Assembly (NCBI RefSeq): GCF_036370855.1
Contig: NC_088101.1
Location: 5,277,501-5,341,500, forward strand
Origin: Dromaius novaehollandiae
Taxonomy: Eukaryota > Chordata > Aves > Casuariiformes > Dromaiidae
Direction: 5' to 3'
Length of the DNA: 64,000 nucleotides
The first letter of the stretch is position 1, and each line of letters begins with the position of its first letter. Below the pieces are notes generated by a model. The model did not search any database and was not told the origin of the DNA. It saw nothing but the letters and a program-made list of their open reading frames with translations. Positions 1 through 12,700 of the stretch are shown in pieces. The translations under genes and the position numbers were made by a program.

Positions 1-3000
1 AACTACGCTGAAGGAAAGCAGTGAAATCTAAAGATACAGTTATTTGTCCAAAACTTGCCATGTAAAAGGAAAATGGGAGAATAGCCATAATTCACCAGCA
101 TGTTTCCTTCCTGCAAGCTATGGGTGATCTTCAATAACTGGTCCTAGGGCCGCAAAATCCTATCAGCCACTGGAGTGGTCAATGTTTGAAACCCAGAGAA
201 AGACTCCAAGTTCCCTAAGTGCCCCAGAATAAGAGCACCCAAAACTAGCCCCTAAAGTGACTTTCTTTAATCTGCCATGACTTGACAACTTGCAGCTAAG
301 GAAATCCAGAGCTGCAAGCAACCCATCTGTAAGCAAAGTTGGCTTTTTAGGACTATTAGATCTGCACACAAGCTGACCTCCTGCCCTAAAGGCTCAAAAA
401 CATCTTTACAACAAGCTACCTCAACTGCACTCCTTCAATAATGCCTTGAGAAGACTGGCAGTTCATATTGCCTTATATTTCCATAATAAACCCTTTTGTG
501 CTCACAATCATGCCAAAATCCAGAACATTTTCATTATAATCACAGACTGATGTCAATTCTATATGTTTCCTTATGCTCATATACACTATGCACAAAAGAA
601 AATGACAAATTCCCAGTTTTTAGTAGCACACTGAAAGCCACTATTCCAAACTGCCCCGCACGTGCCCAATCCTACTAATTTTCAGGGCATTTAGCTTTTG
701 TGGGCTGTGTTCGAGGACTTGACCAGGCTGCCTGTCTTAATGCACAGAGATGAAATGTTATGCTACAGCATCCAAGACCCGCACGGATGAACCAGCCTAC
801 GCTGATGCTGCACAGGTTCAATACTTCCACCAGGGAGACAGATTAGGTGTCAGCTCCATGAAGGCAGGATTAGACTTGACTAAGTGCTCTATTTAAGTCC
901 ACACTTTAAGCTAGTTTTAATAGTGATTGCTTTTAACTATAACTTGCTGAAATAGAAAACACACTTAAATTCCTGATAGGGGCCTGCCTGCCATGAGCAC
1001 GCTATTTATAGTGCAGCCTAGTGATAAAGCAGTCAACCAGCCCAAGCAAAGTCCCTTTTATTTATTAGAAATCCTCAGCGCTTGCTCATTTTTCCTGCAT
1101 ACGCCTAGGAGGTGTTTGAAATGTCTTTGTTTTCATGTAGAAACATGGCCAAGGCTCTGCATGTGCAAAGGCAGATGCCACTAAGTGGACAACCTCCAAG
1201 GGAGTTCTGGTGTGGGCACGGACCCTCTGAGAAGGGATCTCCATCCCTAGTGCCACTATTTCTGAGCCAGGGCTAGGTGCCTCTGTAAGGAGCCCGGAGG
1301 GCACTGGCACCAGGCTGCAGCGTGCTTGAGCAGGGCTTCCAAGCGCACCATGCCTCTGCATGGTCACATTCACTAGCCAGGAGGAAAAGAAAAGGGCCAG
1401 GAAAAACGCTCAGAGAATCTTAATTCTAATTAAAGCAACAAGAGAACTGCCAGGCTTAAAGAGCTGCCACTTACTGTCATTGAAGAGGACTTCTGCTCTT
1501 TTCTTCTCCATATCTGAAACAAAGAAAGAAGGAGGTGAGGCCAGGACACAAGGGCAAGGCTTCTCACTGCACGGTCATCCCCCCTTTCAGCTTTTGAGCA
1601 GGAGCACAGCAATAGGCAGGGCAGAGGCTGCCACAGATGCTCCTGTAGCTCCTATGCAGTCATGCTCTCACGTTTGCTATCATGCTCCTCTCTGTGGTGT
1701 GATCTGCTGTTTTCCAGCTGGCCAGCATCCTCCGACAACCGGCACCCAGGGAGCACAGCCAGAACAAGCCCTCTACTCCTTAAGATCTGCAATTTTTCTA
1801 GGGAAAAAATTTTTGTGGTGGAAAATTTTAAAGCTTTTTATTGCACACAAGCGACCAGCCATGTTTTACAATAGGCCCAGAGAAGACCTGGTGCCCACTG
1901 GTGCAGCCTTCCAGGTCAGAAGTCACTGACTTCACTGGAACATATGCCCATTTACAACAGCAGTAGCTGTCTCTCCTTCTCCTCCCTTATTGAGGAGCAG
2001 GGTGCCTGGCACACTATGAATACTAAAAGAGATAGCTAAGAGCAATTTATTGCATGCCATCATAGCAATAATTCCCCCCTTTAATATGAACATGTATGTT
2101 CATGGACAATACCATATACTTCCACTGACAGTAAGGAGCACTGGCTCAAGATATCAGTCTGTCCCTTTCTTCCACAATGTTATTTTTACTAGAGCCACCC
2201 TTCTAGTTGCCAGCAGTCAAGAAGAGCTATCACACATCCAATATAATTTTTAAATTATCCGGTAATTCCTGTACAGTGCCCGTGGCTTCCTGTTACGTGG
2301 CTGGATAGCTTTTCTTAGCAGATCCCTGGGCTTACCACTTTCTTCATTTCTACCTTCTCATTGCAGCTACCCAGAATAATCCTGGTTTTGATCCTAAACC
2401 ACCCCAAGTCGGTAGGAGCCATTCTTTTGTACACAAAGGGCTCTGAATCACGCTTGCTGTGGCTGTATCACTTGTGTTTTGCTTGGGGGCTTGACACCTC
2501 CTTTCAGTATGCAGGGTGAATTGCAGGTTTGCAGTCCACCATTGCTAGATGTGTACCCTTTGTTTCCTAATATCACCTTAAGCAGATTATGATATAAAAA
2601 GGAGGCAAACAGAAATCCAGGGCATGCACAGCTTGTAGGGAACGTTACAGAGGCAAGGCAGCGTGAGGGCAGCACAGGCATGATGCTTGCTGCTTCATTT
2701 TGGAAGACCAGGAGATGAGTTGTTAATTGAAAATATATATAGTGATTCAAGCTTATTCACTAGAAACAGGAACTGTTGGCATAATAAGGACAGATGAAGT
2801 TTCTGGGAGGCTAAGCGAAAATGAGCTGTGAAACAGGAAGGAGAAAACCCTACTGCAAGTTTCAGGAATGTGGGTTATATTCCGTGAATTTCCATGGATA
2901 ATGTGGGTGTTTGTTGCAAAGATGCCCTAGGTCGATGTGCAGTAATATCGGATAGTAAAAAGCTACACCAGCAGAAGGATTCAGCACTGCTGTAAACATT

Positions 3001-5699
3001 AGTGCTTGGCAAGTCACAAAGTGAAAAAATGGGTGCTGAGCTAAAATGGGTGCTAAGTTTTGGCAGCTTCACCTATACATTTACATTAGCAAGAAGAGCT
3101 TTGAAAAATTTCAGATATAATAAGCATCCAGGATCTGCTAGGAATTCAAACTTCACTAAGAACTAACTCAGTATTTGGGTCGTTCTAATATTGCATAGCT
3201 AGAAACGAGTAAGAAACCAACCAATGCAATCAACAACAAGCGCGCACCTTTGGCCTTCAAGTGCAATATCAATAACAATATTTTTTCAGCTCCTCTCTGG
3301 GTGGAGAGACCTTTACCTCATAATGCCTAATTACAAAGCCTGCAGTCAATCAACACCTATATGGCATTGCAAAACTAATCAAGAAGACAAAAGAAGTGAG
3401 CAGCCTGTTCAAGCACGGTGCCGGAAGCAATTCAATTGGCATGTTCTCACTGCAGTTCCTCTTGCCATGAGTCACCCAGCTGGGCTGCGAGGCATCTCTC
3501 TACAGCTCTATTTGCTGTCTTGCCAGCCACCTTTAAAAATGTACAAACCCCACGCAGGCCAAATTCTGCTACTCTGTGTCCACCATTTTCAGCTGGACTG
3601 TCTTACATGTCTTCGGAGAAAGAGCTTTTCCAGACACACACATCACAGGTCTTGAATAGGATGCCTGTACAACTCTGGTTTTATTTTCTATTTCTATTTC
3701 TATTATTTTCATATGTTTTACTTTCATGTTGCAAGACTTGCCTTGAAGCAATCACTTCCAAGGCACGAGAGGTGATTTCGCTGCCCTGCTCATTTACTAG
3801 TTGTCCTAGTTGTTTGCACTACCAAGAAAAAGCATCAATTAGTCACAATTAAAATGTCAAATCTTGTTGCAGCCACAGAGAGCTGCAAATATAGTTGTTT
3901 GTGCTGCATTTAGGAAAAGAGTGTTCAGGCTTCTACCATAAACAAAAACAAGTTTAACTTGAACATGCATTGCCTATCTGTAAAGGGAACTGGCTATTGA
4001 GTTAAAGCTTGCCTAAGTTAAGAGGAAACAAATATTTAAATTAAAAAACAACAATCTGTTGAACTGTGGCTTAGGGATTCCATCTTTCAGAAGAGGGCTT
4101 CATTCTCCAGCTGCACAATCATTTTGTTAATACAGTTACTTTGCACATTTAATAAACTAAATGACGCTAAGACACACTTTCTTAAATCATTGTTCTCCAC
4201 TGCCCATGAATGAGAATAGTGACTTGTACTGTTACTATTTAAGATACAGTCGATATCTTCTTTTTTTACTCCTGAATATGTAGGCTTGAGCAAACATGGA
4301 AAGAAAAGAGGACTACACAAGAGCAGGAAAGCATCTTTATCTTGCTGATTGTTTATATGCAATATCCAGTTAAGGCCAGGATTTCTAAGGGATTCAGTGC
4401 CCAAATCTCATGGATCTATTCAGAGACCGTCTGTTTGAAAGTAGCTACCAAGTGCAGCGGGAATGCAACCACTCCTCTCTTAGGGGTTCACAGACACCTA
4501 CAGAAAAACGCACTCACGTTGTAGTGTCTCCAGATAACATCTGCGTCACAGCATCGGAAGAGTTAATCTTGTGTCCATTGCCACATTGTGTTTTAGTCAC
4601 AGACACCACTGCTTATATAAAAAGGAAAATAATCGGCAGAACTCAAAGTGCCAGAAATGGATCAGGCATTATATTCAAGTAATTCAAATGAGACAAGCAA
4701 ATGCATTATTAGGGGACATTATGCATTTCAGTGCAGAAGAGGCCAGCAATGGCTGCAAAATTAAAGACGAGAAAGCTGTTTGAAAAATCTGACACGGCTT
4801 TGCCCAGACAATCACATTATTTTTCACATATGGTAATTCCCGCAAAAAAGCTTTATTTTCTTTAAAGGATTCCACCTGTAGTTTTCTATACGCTATAATG
4901 GCACTGCTAGTTTCAAAGGCAAACAGAGTGGTCCATGCTCAATTGTATCAAGTTCCCACATCTTGTGCAAGTTGTTTTCTTCCACGGAAGCAAGGTAGAG
5001 ATTATCTTAAATAGGATACGGAAGGAAGAGTGGATTGTACATGTAAAAACTTAAAAAGAAAAATATGTGCTTTAGTAACACCGCTAATACTGATACCACT
5101 CTTTTTTTTGGATGTGCATTTGAAGCAAAGTTATTAGAACTGCATCCTTATTTCTTTGTTTCAACTAAGAGGAAAGGCCTGTCACGTGCGACATGCAATA
5201 GCGTGAAACACCTGCCCACCGACCTCCTGCTACTCTCCCCACTCTTGGAAGAGGAATTGCCTCCCTGGAGTGAAACGCCCTTGTGGAAGCAGCAAAATGA
5301 GGTTTAGGCGTGGGTGATGCAATTGTCATTCCTTGAGCGGGGGAGAGTAACCTGGTGTAGACTAGACAAAGGCTTTACACCTCTAATTGCCCCTGTCACC
5401 CTGCCCTTCCCTCGCTACTTCTGTCCACGGGAGCTGTCCTCACATCACCGGCTTTTTCTCCCACCAGCTACATCTTAATTTCCTGTTTAGGAGGGCAGTC
5501 CTTTTCTTTAACTAAAGTTTGTCAGTCCAGACAGATGAGCGAATGAATTGTCAGTGTATTTACAGGTTTTTTACATGAGAAAACCATACCAATATGTTGT
5601 CAGACACCCGCTGAAGAAGTTAGCATGGCATCAAAGAGTGGGAATGTCAGATCTCCACTGTATTTCCCAAGGTGCAGATGCATGTCCTGCTTCCCTGTG
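1..5699. other. no gene recognised; probably downstream intron of the left TMPRSS11 gene
   Basis: This is AT-rich sequence with short chance frames only. I searched the minus strand for the His-exon core (complement of GCxGCxCAYTG) and for the EWPWQ and GDSGG codon patterns, and found none. A CTATTT-rich run lies near 3679-3710. Confidence 0.6.
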
Positions 5700-5877
5700 A
5701 GGGTGAACACTGGAGCAGGTTGCCCAGAGAGGTTGTGGAGTTTCCATCCTTGGAGATATTCAAAACCCAACTGCACACAGTCTTGGGCAACCTGCTCTAG
5801 ATGACCTTATTTGAGCAGGGGTTTGGACCAAGCAGTCTCCAGAGGTGCCTTCCAACCACCAACTTTTCTGTGATTCA
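5700..5877 (+). mobile_element. CR1 LINE 3' fragment
   Basis: The stretch reads '...gagcaggttgcccagagagg...' then '...ttggaccaagcagtctccag...' and '...ccttccaaccaccaac...', ending '...tgtgattc'. This is the 3' end of an avian-type CR1 retrotransposon in plus sense. It carries no intact frame and is 5'-truncated, as most CR1 copies are. It probably lies in an intron of the left protease gene. Confidence 0.85.
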
Positions 5878-8800
5878 CTGCCCAAGGTTGCTGTTACAGC
5901 TTGTACCATACAAAAAGTACAGCCCTGCAACATACACTGTTTGAGCTACAACCTGATGAAATGTTCTTTGCTAATCCAGGTCGGACACTTGTCTGCATGC
6001 CTCCCAGGGAAGACTTGATATAAGGAAGTGAGAACCTGTCCTCTAGATTCTTTACTTTGTATTTGTAAGGTGTCTTCACAAGTCCTGGATGCCAGATAAA
6101 CAGAAATAATAACAGTTGACTTGTTGATCAGCACCAATTCATGACTCATTGTTCATGGTCAAAACTCTTGGCGGTGCAACAGGTAGGAATACTTCCTACT
6201 CACTTCGAACAGTGCCAGTAATCTTGCAACCAGTTTCTTTCTGACATCAAGAGCATGCTCCCAGATGCATGCACATTTTGAGAGACTTTCAACCTACCTG
6301 AGAAGGGGAAATAGGCTGGCAGCTGCTTTGTGCTCTGCCAACTAGGGCTTCAGGCTGTGTACTGGCTCCACCTCTAACCAGGAAACGCCAGGGAAGAAAC
6401 TCAGCCTTGCAGGAGATCTCTTTGGTGCCAGGACTACACAGAGGACAAACTGGGACACGTTCTTTCTGTGCCAGTGGGAGAGCGGGCCTTAACTTGGGTG
6501 TTGCTAAGTCACTCTGACTTTGACATCTCACCCTGCTGGTACTTGCTTGTTGTTTGGAGAAGACAGGATTTAAATTTGCTTGATATTCCACTGAAGATAT
6601 CTGGGCTTCCAGTGGGATTTGTATGCAAGTGTAAAGACCTCTATTGCCTCCTTTATTTACTTATTTATTTTTAAGCCAAAGCTATATTGGATGCCTAGAG
6701 ATGTCACTATCTTTTGCTGTGGGACTGTGAAGTATAGGTAGATAGGAAAGCAGGGACTTCAGTAACAACAACACATCTGAAGATACCAAGATACCAATGT
6801 ATTTTGCAGCCCTGCATAAATAATATCTACTGACTAGTGAGGATATAAAATGCAGTATTTCTTTTTTGTTGTTTTTTTTCTTTTAGCTTTGTGCACTTCC
6901 TGTTTTTTCACAGCTGTGCCATCCTCTTTTCTCTCTTTTTGAGCACAAAAGAGCTAATTGTCAGTTTAGAGTTTATGCCCTCAAAGCTCTTCATTTCCAA
7001 TCCTCCGGAATGAAAAGGCAAAGTGAGTTGCTGGGCCAGCAAATTTCTTAGTTTTGCACAGCTGCCCTGGACAGCAGCTGAAGATCCCGTGAATCGCACC
7101 CTGCTTGCAGGCAGCTGGTTGCGGCTGCTCCCCAAAGCAAACAGTCTTGAGTGCCACGCAAGTTGAGACACGGTGTTGAACAAGACAATTAGATGCTGGG
7201 AGGAAGATTTATTCATTCTCCTTATCAGACCCTCCTAGCACACCATGTAAATTAGTGCCTGACCTGGATTTGTTCAGCTGGTTAGCTGTGCTTGCCTGTA
7301 TCACTGTCCCCAGATTAGAATATTTTGATCAGGCGATTACAATGAACAAGTTAATGATTTTTTTAAAGAAGCCATTATGAAAACATTCTGGGATTTCCTG
7401 AAGATAAAAAGGGACTCAGGCTGGCAAAACTATCCAAGCTACTATGAAGCAAAGTCACAAAGGTGCAGCAGAGCATGGAAAAAATCTTGGGCTTCTAAGC
7501 TTTCTTTGGCTTAAATATTAGAGTTGGACAGTACATTTTATGCTGTGGACTATTCTGGAGAAGAGAGAAGTTGGAAATGCAAAACCTACATCCCTCTCTG
7601 GACTTCCAGGACCTGCTGCAAGTTTGTCCCTTCTCCCAGGCACGGGGAGGAAAGACTAACTTTAGAAGTCAAGACCTGCAGAAAGCCTGAGAGTCCTCTC
7701 CTCCATGTAGTTCACTTGAGTCAATCTCCTTTTCTTGAATCGCACCACAAATCAGAGCTTGCCTAAGCCTCATAGCAGTGTTGAAATCCTATTACCAAAG
7801 AAAGATCCAAATGGAGCCTTTTATCATTGTCTCCTAGAAATAACAAAGTCTTGTTTATGTTTGTATTATGCCTAACAATTGCACAACACCCGTCCTGTAA
7901 TGAGTAGCAGACCTATGCAGTCATCTGTGTTTTACGGCAAGGCTGGGAGAGCCAAGAAAAGCAACACTAAGTTTATCACACAACTTTATCAAAGTGACAT
8001 GGAGATGCCATCTTTTACTGAAACTGCCTGTTTAATGAAAACATTGTGATTCAATTAAATCAGCTAATTTTCTAAATAGCAACTAATGAATTACAGTAAT
8101 ATCCCTGAGTGCAGTTCAAAGTCAACTAAAAGATAAGTTTTGAATCACTTCCCTTGTTTACCAGACTGAATATAAGCAGCTAATCAGATAACTGGATGAG
8201 AAGATCACAGTCTCATAAGCATTTTTGTACTCTGTCCAACTCTACCCTTTGTGCATGGCATCAGATAAAACTAAAGCTTCAAAATTCACTGAATCATGAC
8301 CCAGGCATCTTCTAAACTCTTCCAATCTCTCTCTTTTGATGGGAACACACTATTTCCATACGGAAAGAACTAGATGTGCACAGTTGTGCCAACAATTGCC
8401 AAACAGGAACCACTGGACTTTGAATGACGCTGCAGGGAAGCAGTGCTTCTTTGCCCAGAGGGATGTCACCTATCATCCTGAGCCATCCCAGAGATGGGGA
8501 CGAATTGGCCTGTCAAGAAACAAGGGGCATGTGACACTCGAGTTTCACTGCATTGCTGCAATGCAACTTCTCCATTTCAAGTGCCAAGGGCCAGGACAAA
8601 GGGTTGCTCCCGGTCATTTCTGAGTGGGAGGAAGCCAGGCTCCATCCAGCACAGAAGCTGACCCACTGTTCTTGCTCTTGCAACACAACTGTCTGGCCTG
8701 TGTGTGTCTCCGGTGATTTCAGTAATCTAGTGATGGCGGCAAGTGGGATGGCCACAATACCAAACAGAGCAAGTACCTACCCCTTCCTTCTTGGCAGCAA

Positions 8801-9564
8801 CTCATCCTGGAGAAGTCTGACTCCCGGAAGAAATGCCAGCCAAATATAACTGAAACTGAACTACGTGCAAAGACCAGAGTCCAGCCCTGCCCAAAAATTC
8901 TCTAAGAGATCAGAAATGCCAAAGAGAAAGGAAATGAGGCTATCAGTGTAATTCACTATATCAGAAAGACAGCGCTGTTACTCTTCGTACCCTTCAAATG
9001 CAGGCCTGCCTTACAAAGAAAGGGCTAGATCCTCGTCTGAGAAAGTCACATTGATAAGAACATTCTCCCTTCCTTCCCCTTTCACTAAACAAAATTGGGG
9101 AATTTGCAAGGAATTTCAATCTTCTCTCTAAAAATTATTGCTTCAATGAATTTGCTGTTTCCCCTGCCAAAGACCTCATCCAAGCATCATTCCAACCCTT
9201 TAAGGCTCCTCAGAAAAACAAAGACCCTGGGAAAACACAGAGTATGTTTATCTGTGCTGCCACATACTGAAGCACTGCGATGAGGCTCCTGCTTTCTCTC
9301 CTGGTAGGAATATAAGGTTGGTCCTGCAGTCTGGAGCGGGGGACAAGCCTGTACAGAGAGGCCACAAAGCAACTGTTCCTGTTAATCCTTATTTAAAGTG
9401 TATTTAAAAGGCTTGAGCAAGGTTTACACATTTCCATGGATTTTGTTCTAATTCAAGGAGCAGGAATGACTGCCCCTTAGACTTGATAACAGCCCCTGTC
9501 AGAAGGGAAAAAAAACACTTCCAGTCCCATTAATCAGAAAAAGCTTTAAGGGAGATAAAGTTAC
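5878..9564. other. no gene recognised; intronic stretch
   Basis: Nothing with paired splice sites and a family-like translation was seen. A 27-nt candidate at about 5896-5922 (minus) has the right phase but no likeness to the expected stem exon. Confidence 0.5.
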
Positions 9565-9728
9565 CTGAGACAGTAGATGATTTGACATTTATTCGCAGGG
9601 GGCCAGTGTATTTTTTCAGGCCCCTCCGTAATATCCATTCAACTCTTTCTCGCAGTGCTTCTCTGCAGTCCGTGGAGGAGAACCAGAATGTGAGCAGAGC
9701 CTCTGCCATCACACCACCAGTTTCGGGG
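9565..9728 (-). CDS. left TMPRSS11 gene, SEA exon 3 (last exon seen)
   Basis: This 164-nt exon runs from phase 2 to phase 1, with acceptor 'ggttcatag' and donor 'gtaact'. It encodes SPETGGVMAEALLTFWF, then RERVEWILRRGLKK and SSTVS. The SP..GGV start and length equal those of the paralogous exon 45240-45403. The next exon expected is a ~39-nt stem exon; none convincing was found to the left. Confidence 0.9.
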
Positions 9729-12700
9729 CTATGAACCAACGAAAAAATGTTTGGTTACCTTCAGCTCATTTCTACATTTCTTGATTTTATCTTAGCTCCT
9801 CCAGCAACAGCAATTTAACATAAAGGATTAAATACATTTTCAAACATTTTGCAAAGAGAGAAGGCAGTGCTTAAAAAAAAAAAAAAATCCAAGCAAGTCC
9901 TGAATGGTCAAATGCTTACATACTTAGGCTAGGAAAAGGTGTGATGCTCTCCGTGAATGATTGGCCAGACCAATGTCATAATCCTGGAGTTTAAAACCCC
10001 ATTGGTGATTACATCCTTGGGACATAAGAACAGCAGGGAAGGAACTGATTTGATATCAGTGGAAAGCTAGATCCGCAGCAATTCAAAAACATCAGGCAGA
10101 TGTCTCATGCCTGGTCATCACACCGGCAAGGTTAGAGTGCACACTGAGAGCCTTCTCATTTACTTTGCCTCTTCTTTTTACTGGAGCCAAGAAGGGATAA
10201 CACAACCCACAACAAATGGAAGTACAGCTATCTCATGTTGCTTACAGAGGGTGAGATAAGAGTGGGTCTTAAGCATCATTCAGACAGGAAAAGAAAAAGA
10301 AGTCTTCTAGTTTAATCTCAGTATCTGGGAAATTTGGAATTATATAAAGGAAAAATAAGAAAATAAAATAAAAAAGTAGAAAGCAAGTAGCTCACACACT
10401 AACCACGCAATTAGCCCATGGTCTTGGGAAATGACACATACCAAAACAAGAGGGATTTTCCTGCTATCTCCAGAGAAGGGCATGGAAGAGGCCATGTGTT
10501 ACTCGCACACCCAAGGTATGCCGAGTGTCTCATAGCTGAGCAGAAAGAAACGTCCCTTGCCTCAAGGATCCCATAATTGAGACTGAGTAGCTATACATGA
10601 ACTTCGCAGCAGGCTGTGTGTCCCCCCCCCCCCCCCCCCCCCCCCCCCGCAGTGCCAATTTCGGCATGATTGCTTCTCCATTTATTTTCTAGATATTATC
10701 TGCTCCAGCCGTGGGTGTTGCTTGGCATTTCTGAGGTGTTCCCTCACCTCTCCCCCCACTCCTCTTCCTGTGCTGTGCCATGCTGGAATTACTATACCAG
10801 CTCTTGCAAGCACACCACACCTCTGCAAATCCTCAGCTAAGTGCAGCCAGCCTTGAATCACTCCCTGCACAGGGACGGGTCAGAGCCAAAAGGCACCTAG
10901 TCAAGATATGGTTTATCTTTCTTAGGCAGCTGTGGGCATTATTACCAATGTATTGTTCATACTGAACCAAAATTATGCACTGCACTTTCCAAGCAAATTC
11001 ATAACAATAACCCTGCTTGGAGGAGCTGGCAGTCTAAGTATTTAAAGCCTATAGGAAGAGATAGCATCTTTTATCAGACCAAATGATATATTTGGAAAAA
11101 TGAACAAGCTCTGGCACAGACAAGCCTTATATCAAACATCACAGCAAGTACATCTGTCTGTCCTTGGGAATAACAAATAATGAAAGATTTTATTTCTCCC
11201 TACAGATTTGCCTCTCAGATCCACCGTGTCTACATTTGTATCACTCTAACAAGCATTTTAAAATACTTTTAAGGTTACATTTAAGTAAAGACTTGCATGA
11301 TTTGCCTTGCTGGGGGTTAAGCTAAGACAGAGCAGGAGGGAAGGATTCTGTGAATCTCTGAAGAGGAAACACATTTACAGCAGTAAGATCTTCAGGCTGC
11401 TTTCAGTCTTGTAGGTTTAGTGTGCTATTATGAAAACTAAGATGGGAAAAATCCATCCTAGGTTTGTGCTTAAGGTGATGGGCTCCAAGCTAACTGTTGG
11501 CACTCAGGAACAAGACCTCAACAGTGGTCAAAAATGCAAATCAAATAAGAGATTCAGAGCAGGACAATGAGGTGGCAAGGAACTCCTGCAAGGAATGACT
11601 GAGCAGGCTGGGACTGAAAAGAGAAGAGCTTGGGGGGTACAGGAGAGAAAAGGGATATGATGGGAGTGTCCAATACCATTAACTGTTGGGAGAGGAGGGC
11701 TGGAGATCTTCACTGCCTCTTGCAATCCAAGAAGTAGGGGCCATCAAATGAAGCAATGACCCAGAGGAGGTAGTTTTTCACAAGGAATTCCTTTCTAAAG
11801 GGTGGAGGTACAAGAAGTTCATGAGTCCAAGGGGAGATTGGACAGGTCCTTGGGAGAGCGCTCCGCTGAGGGTTACTAACCAGAGAAACCACAGCTACTT
11901 CAAGAAATCTCAAGCAGCAAATAACTGGAGGCAGGAAGAGTACAGAGGAGCAAATATCATACATGTCTGTTTTGCTCCTGCTATTCCCCAAGTGTCTTCT
12001 TTTGAGATGCAATACCAGACTAGAGGAACCTTCATCTGAATTAGCACGGTGGTACTTGGGTCTTCTTCAACAAGCACAGCACAGCAGTGAGAACTAAAAG
12101 TAAAATGCCATCTGCATTATAGTGAAGGAAATACAGGTTGGGAAATGCATTTGTATTTTAAGATAGCTAAACTTATATTTGCTTTATTATCTAAAGCTTG
12201 CTGAAGATATGAGCTCAAATGTGTATTCAATTTAGACTGTTTATCTTCCGCATCAAGACTCAGAGAAGGACATGGTTCAGAAAAGGTCACGCTCAGTTGG
12301 GTATCATGCTCTGGCCACGCACTAGACCCGCCATACTCAGTCAGATCAGGTGGCTCTCTAGCTGGGCTTGGTGAGCATTTCATTGCATCTCAGCTGTGCA
12401 TGCTTATAATGTCACCTACCTCACTCTGACTAAGCGTGAGCGGATGTATTTTTTCCTTAAAATGGAATTGTGAAATGTCTTGTCCATCTGTTGAAAAAAG
12501 AAAAATGCAGGTTAACAACAACAGAAAAATAAAAGCAGGGTGGATGTCTGCTGGAAGGGGCATTCAGGACATGATATTCAGTTACAAACTCACAAATTAC
12601 AGAGCCAAGAAACATCATCCTGCTCAGCCTCAGAGGAACATTTGCCACAGATTTTCCCAAATTGCTTCCCACTGGGCCTAAGGCACATCATAAAGATCTA

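Noticed and set aside
1360-1929. Longest open frame in the window (189 codons, plus strand)
   Set aside because: Low-complexity, non-protein-like composition, no domain, no splice context and no neighbouring exon in frame. Frames of this length arise by chance in 64 kb.
5896-5922. 27-nt minus-strand segment with acceptor and donor in the right phase for the left gene's stem exon
   Set aside because: The translation (GLYFLYGTS) shares nothing with the stem of the paralogue, and the donor 'gtaaca' is poor.
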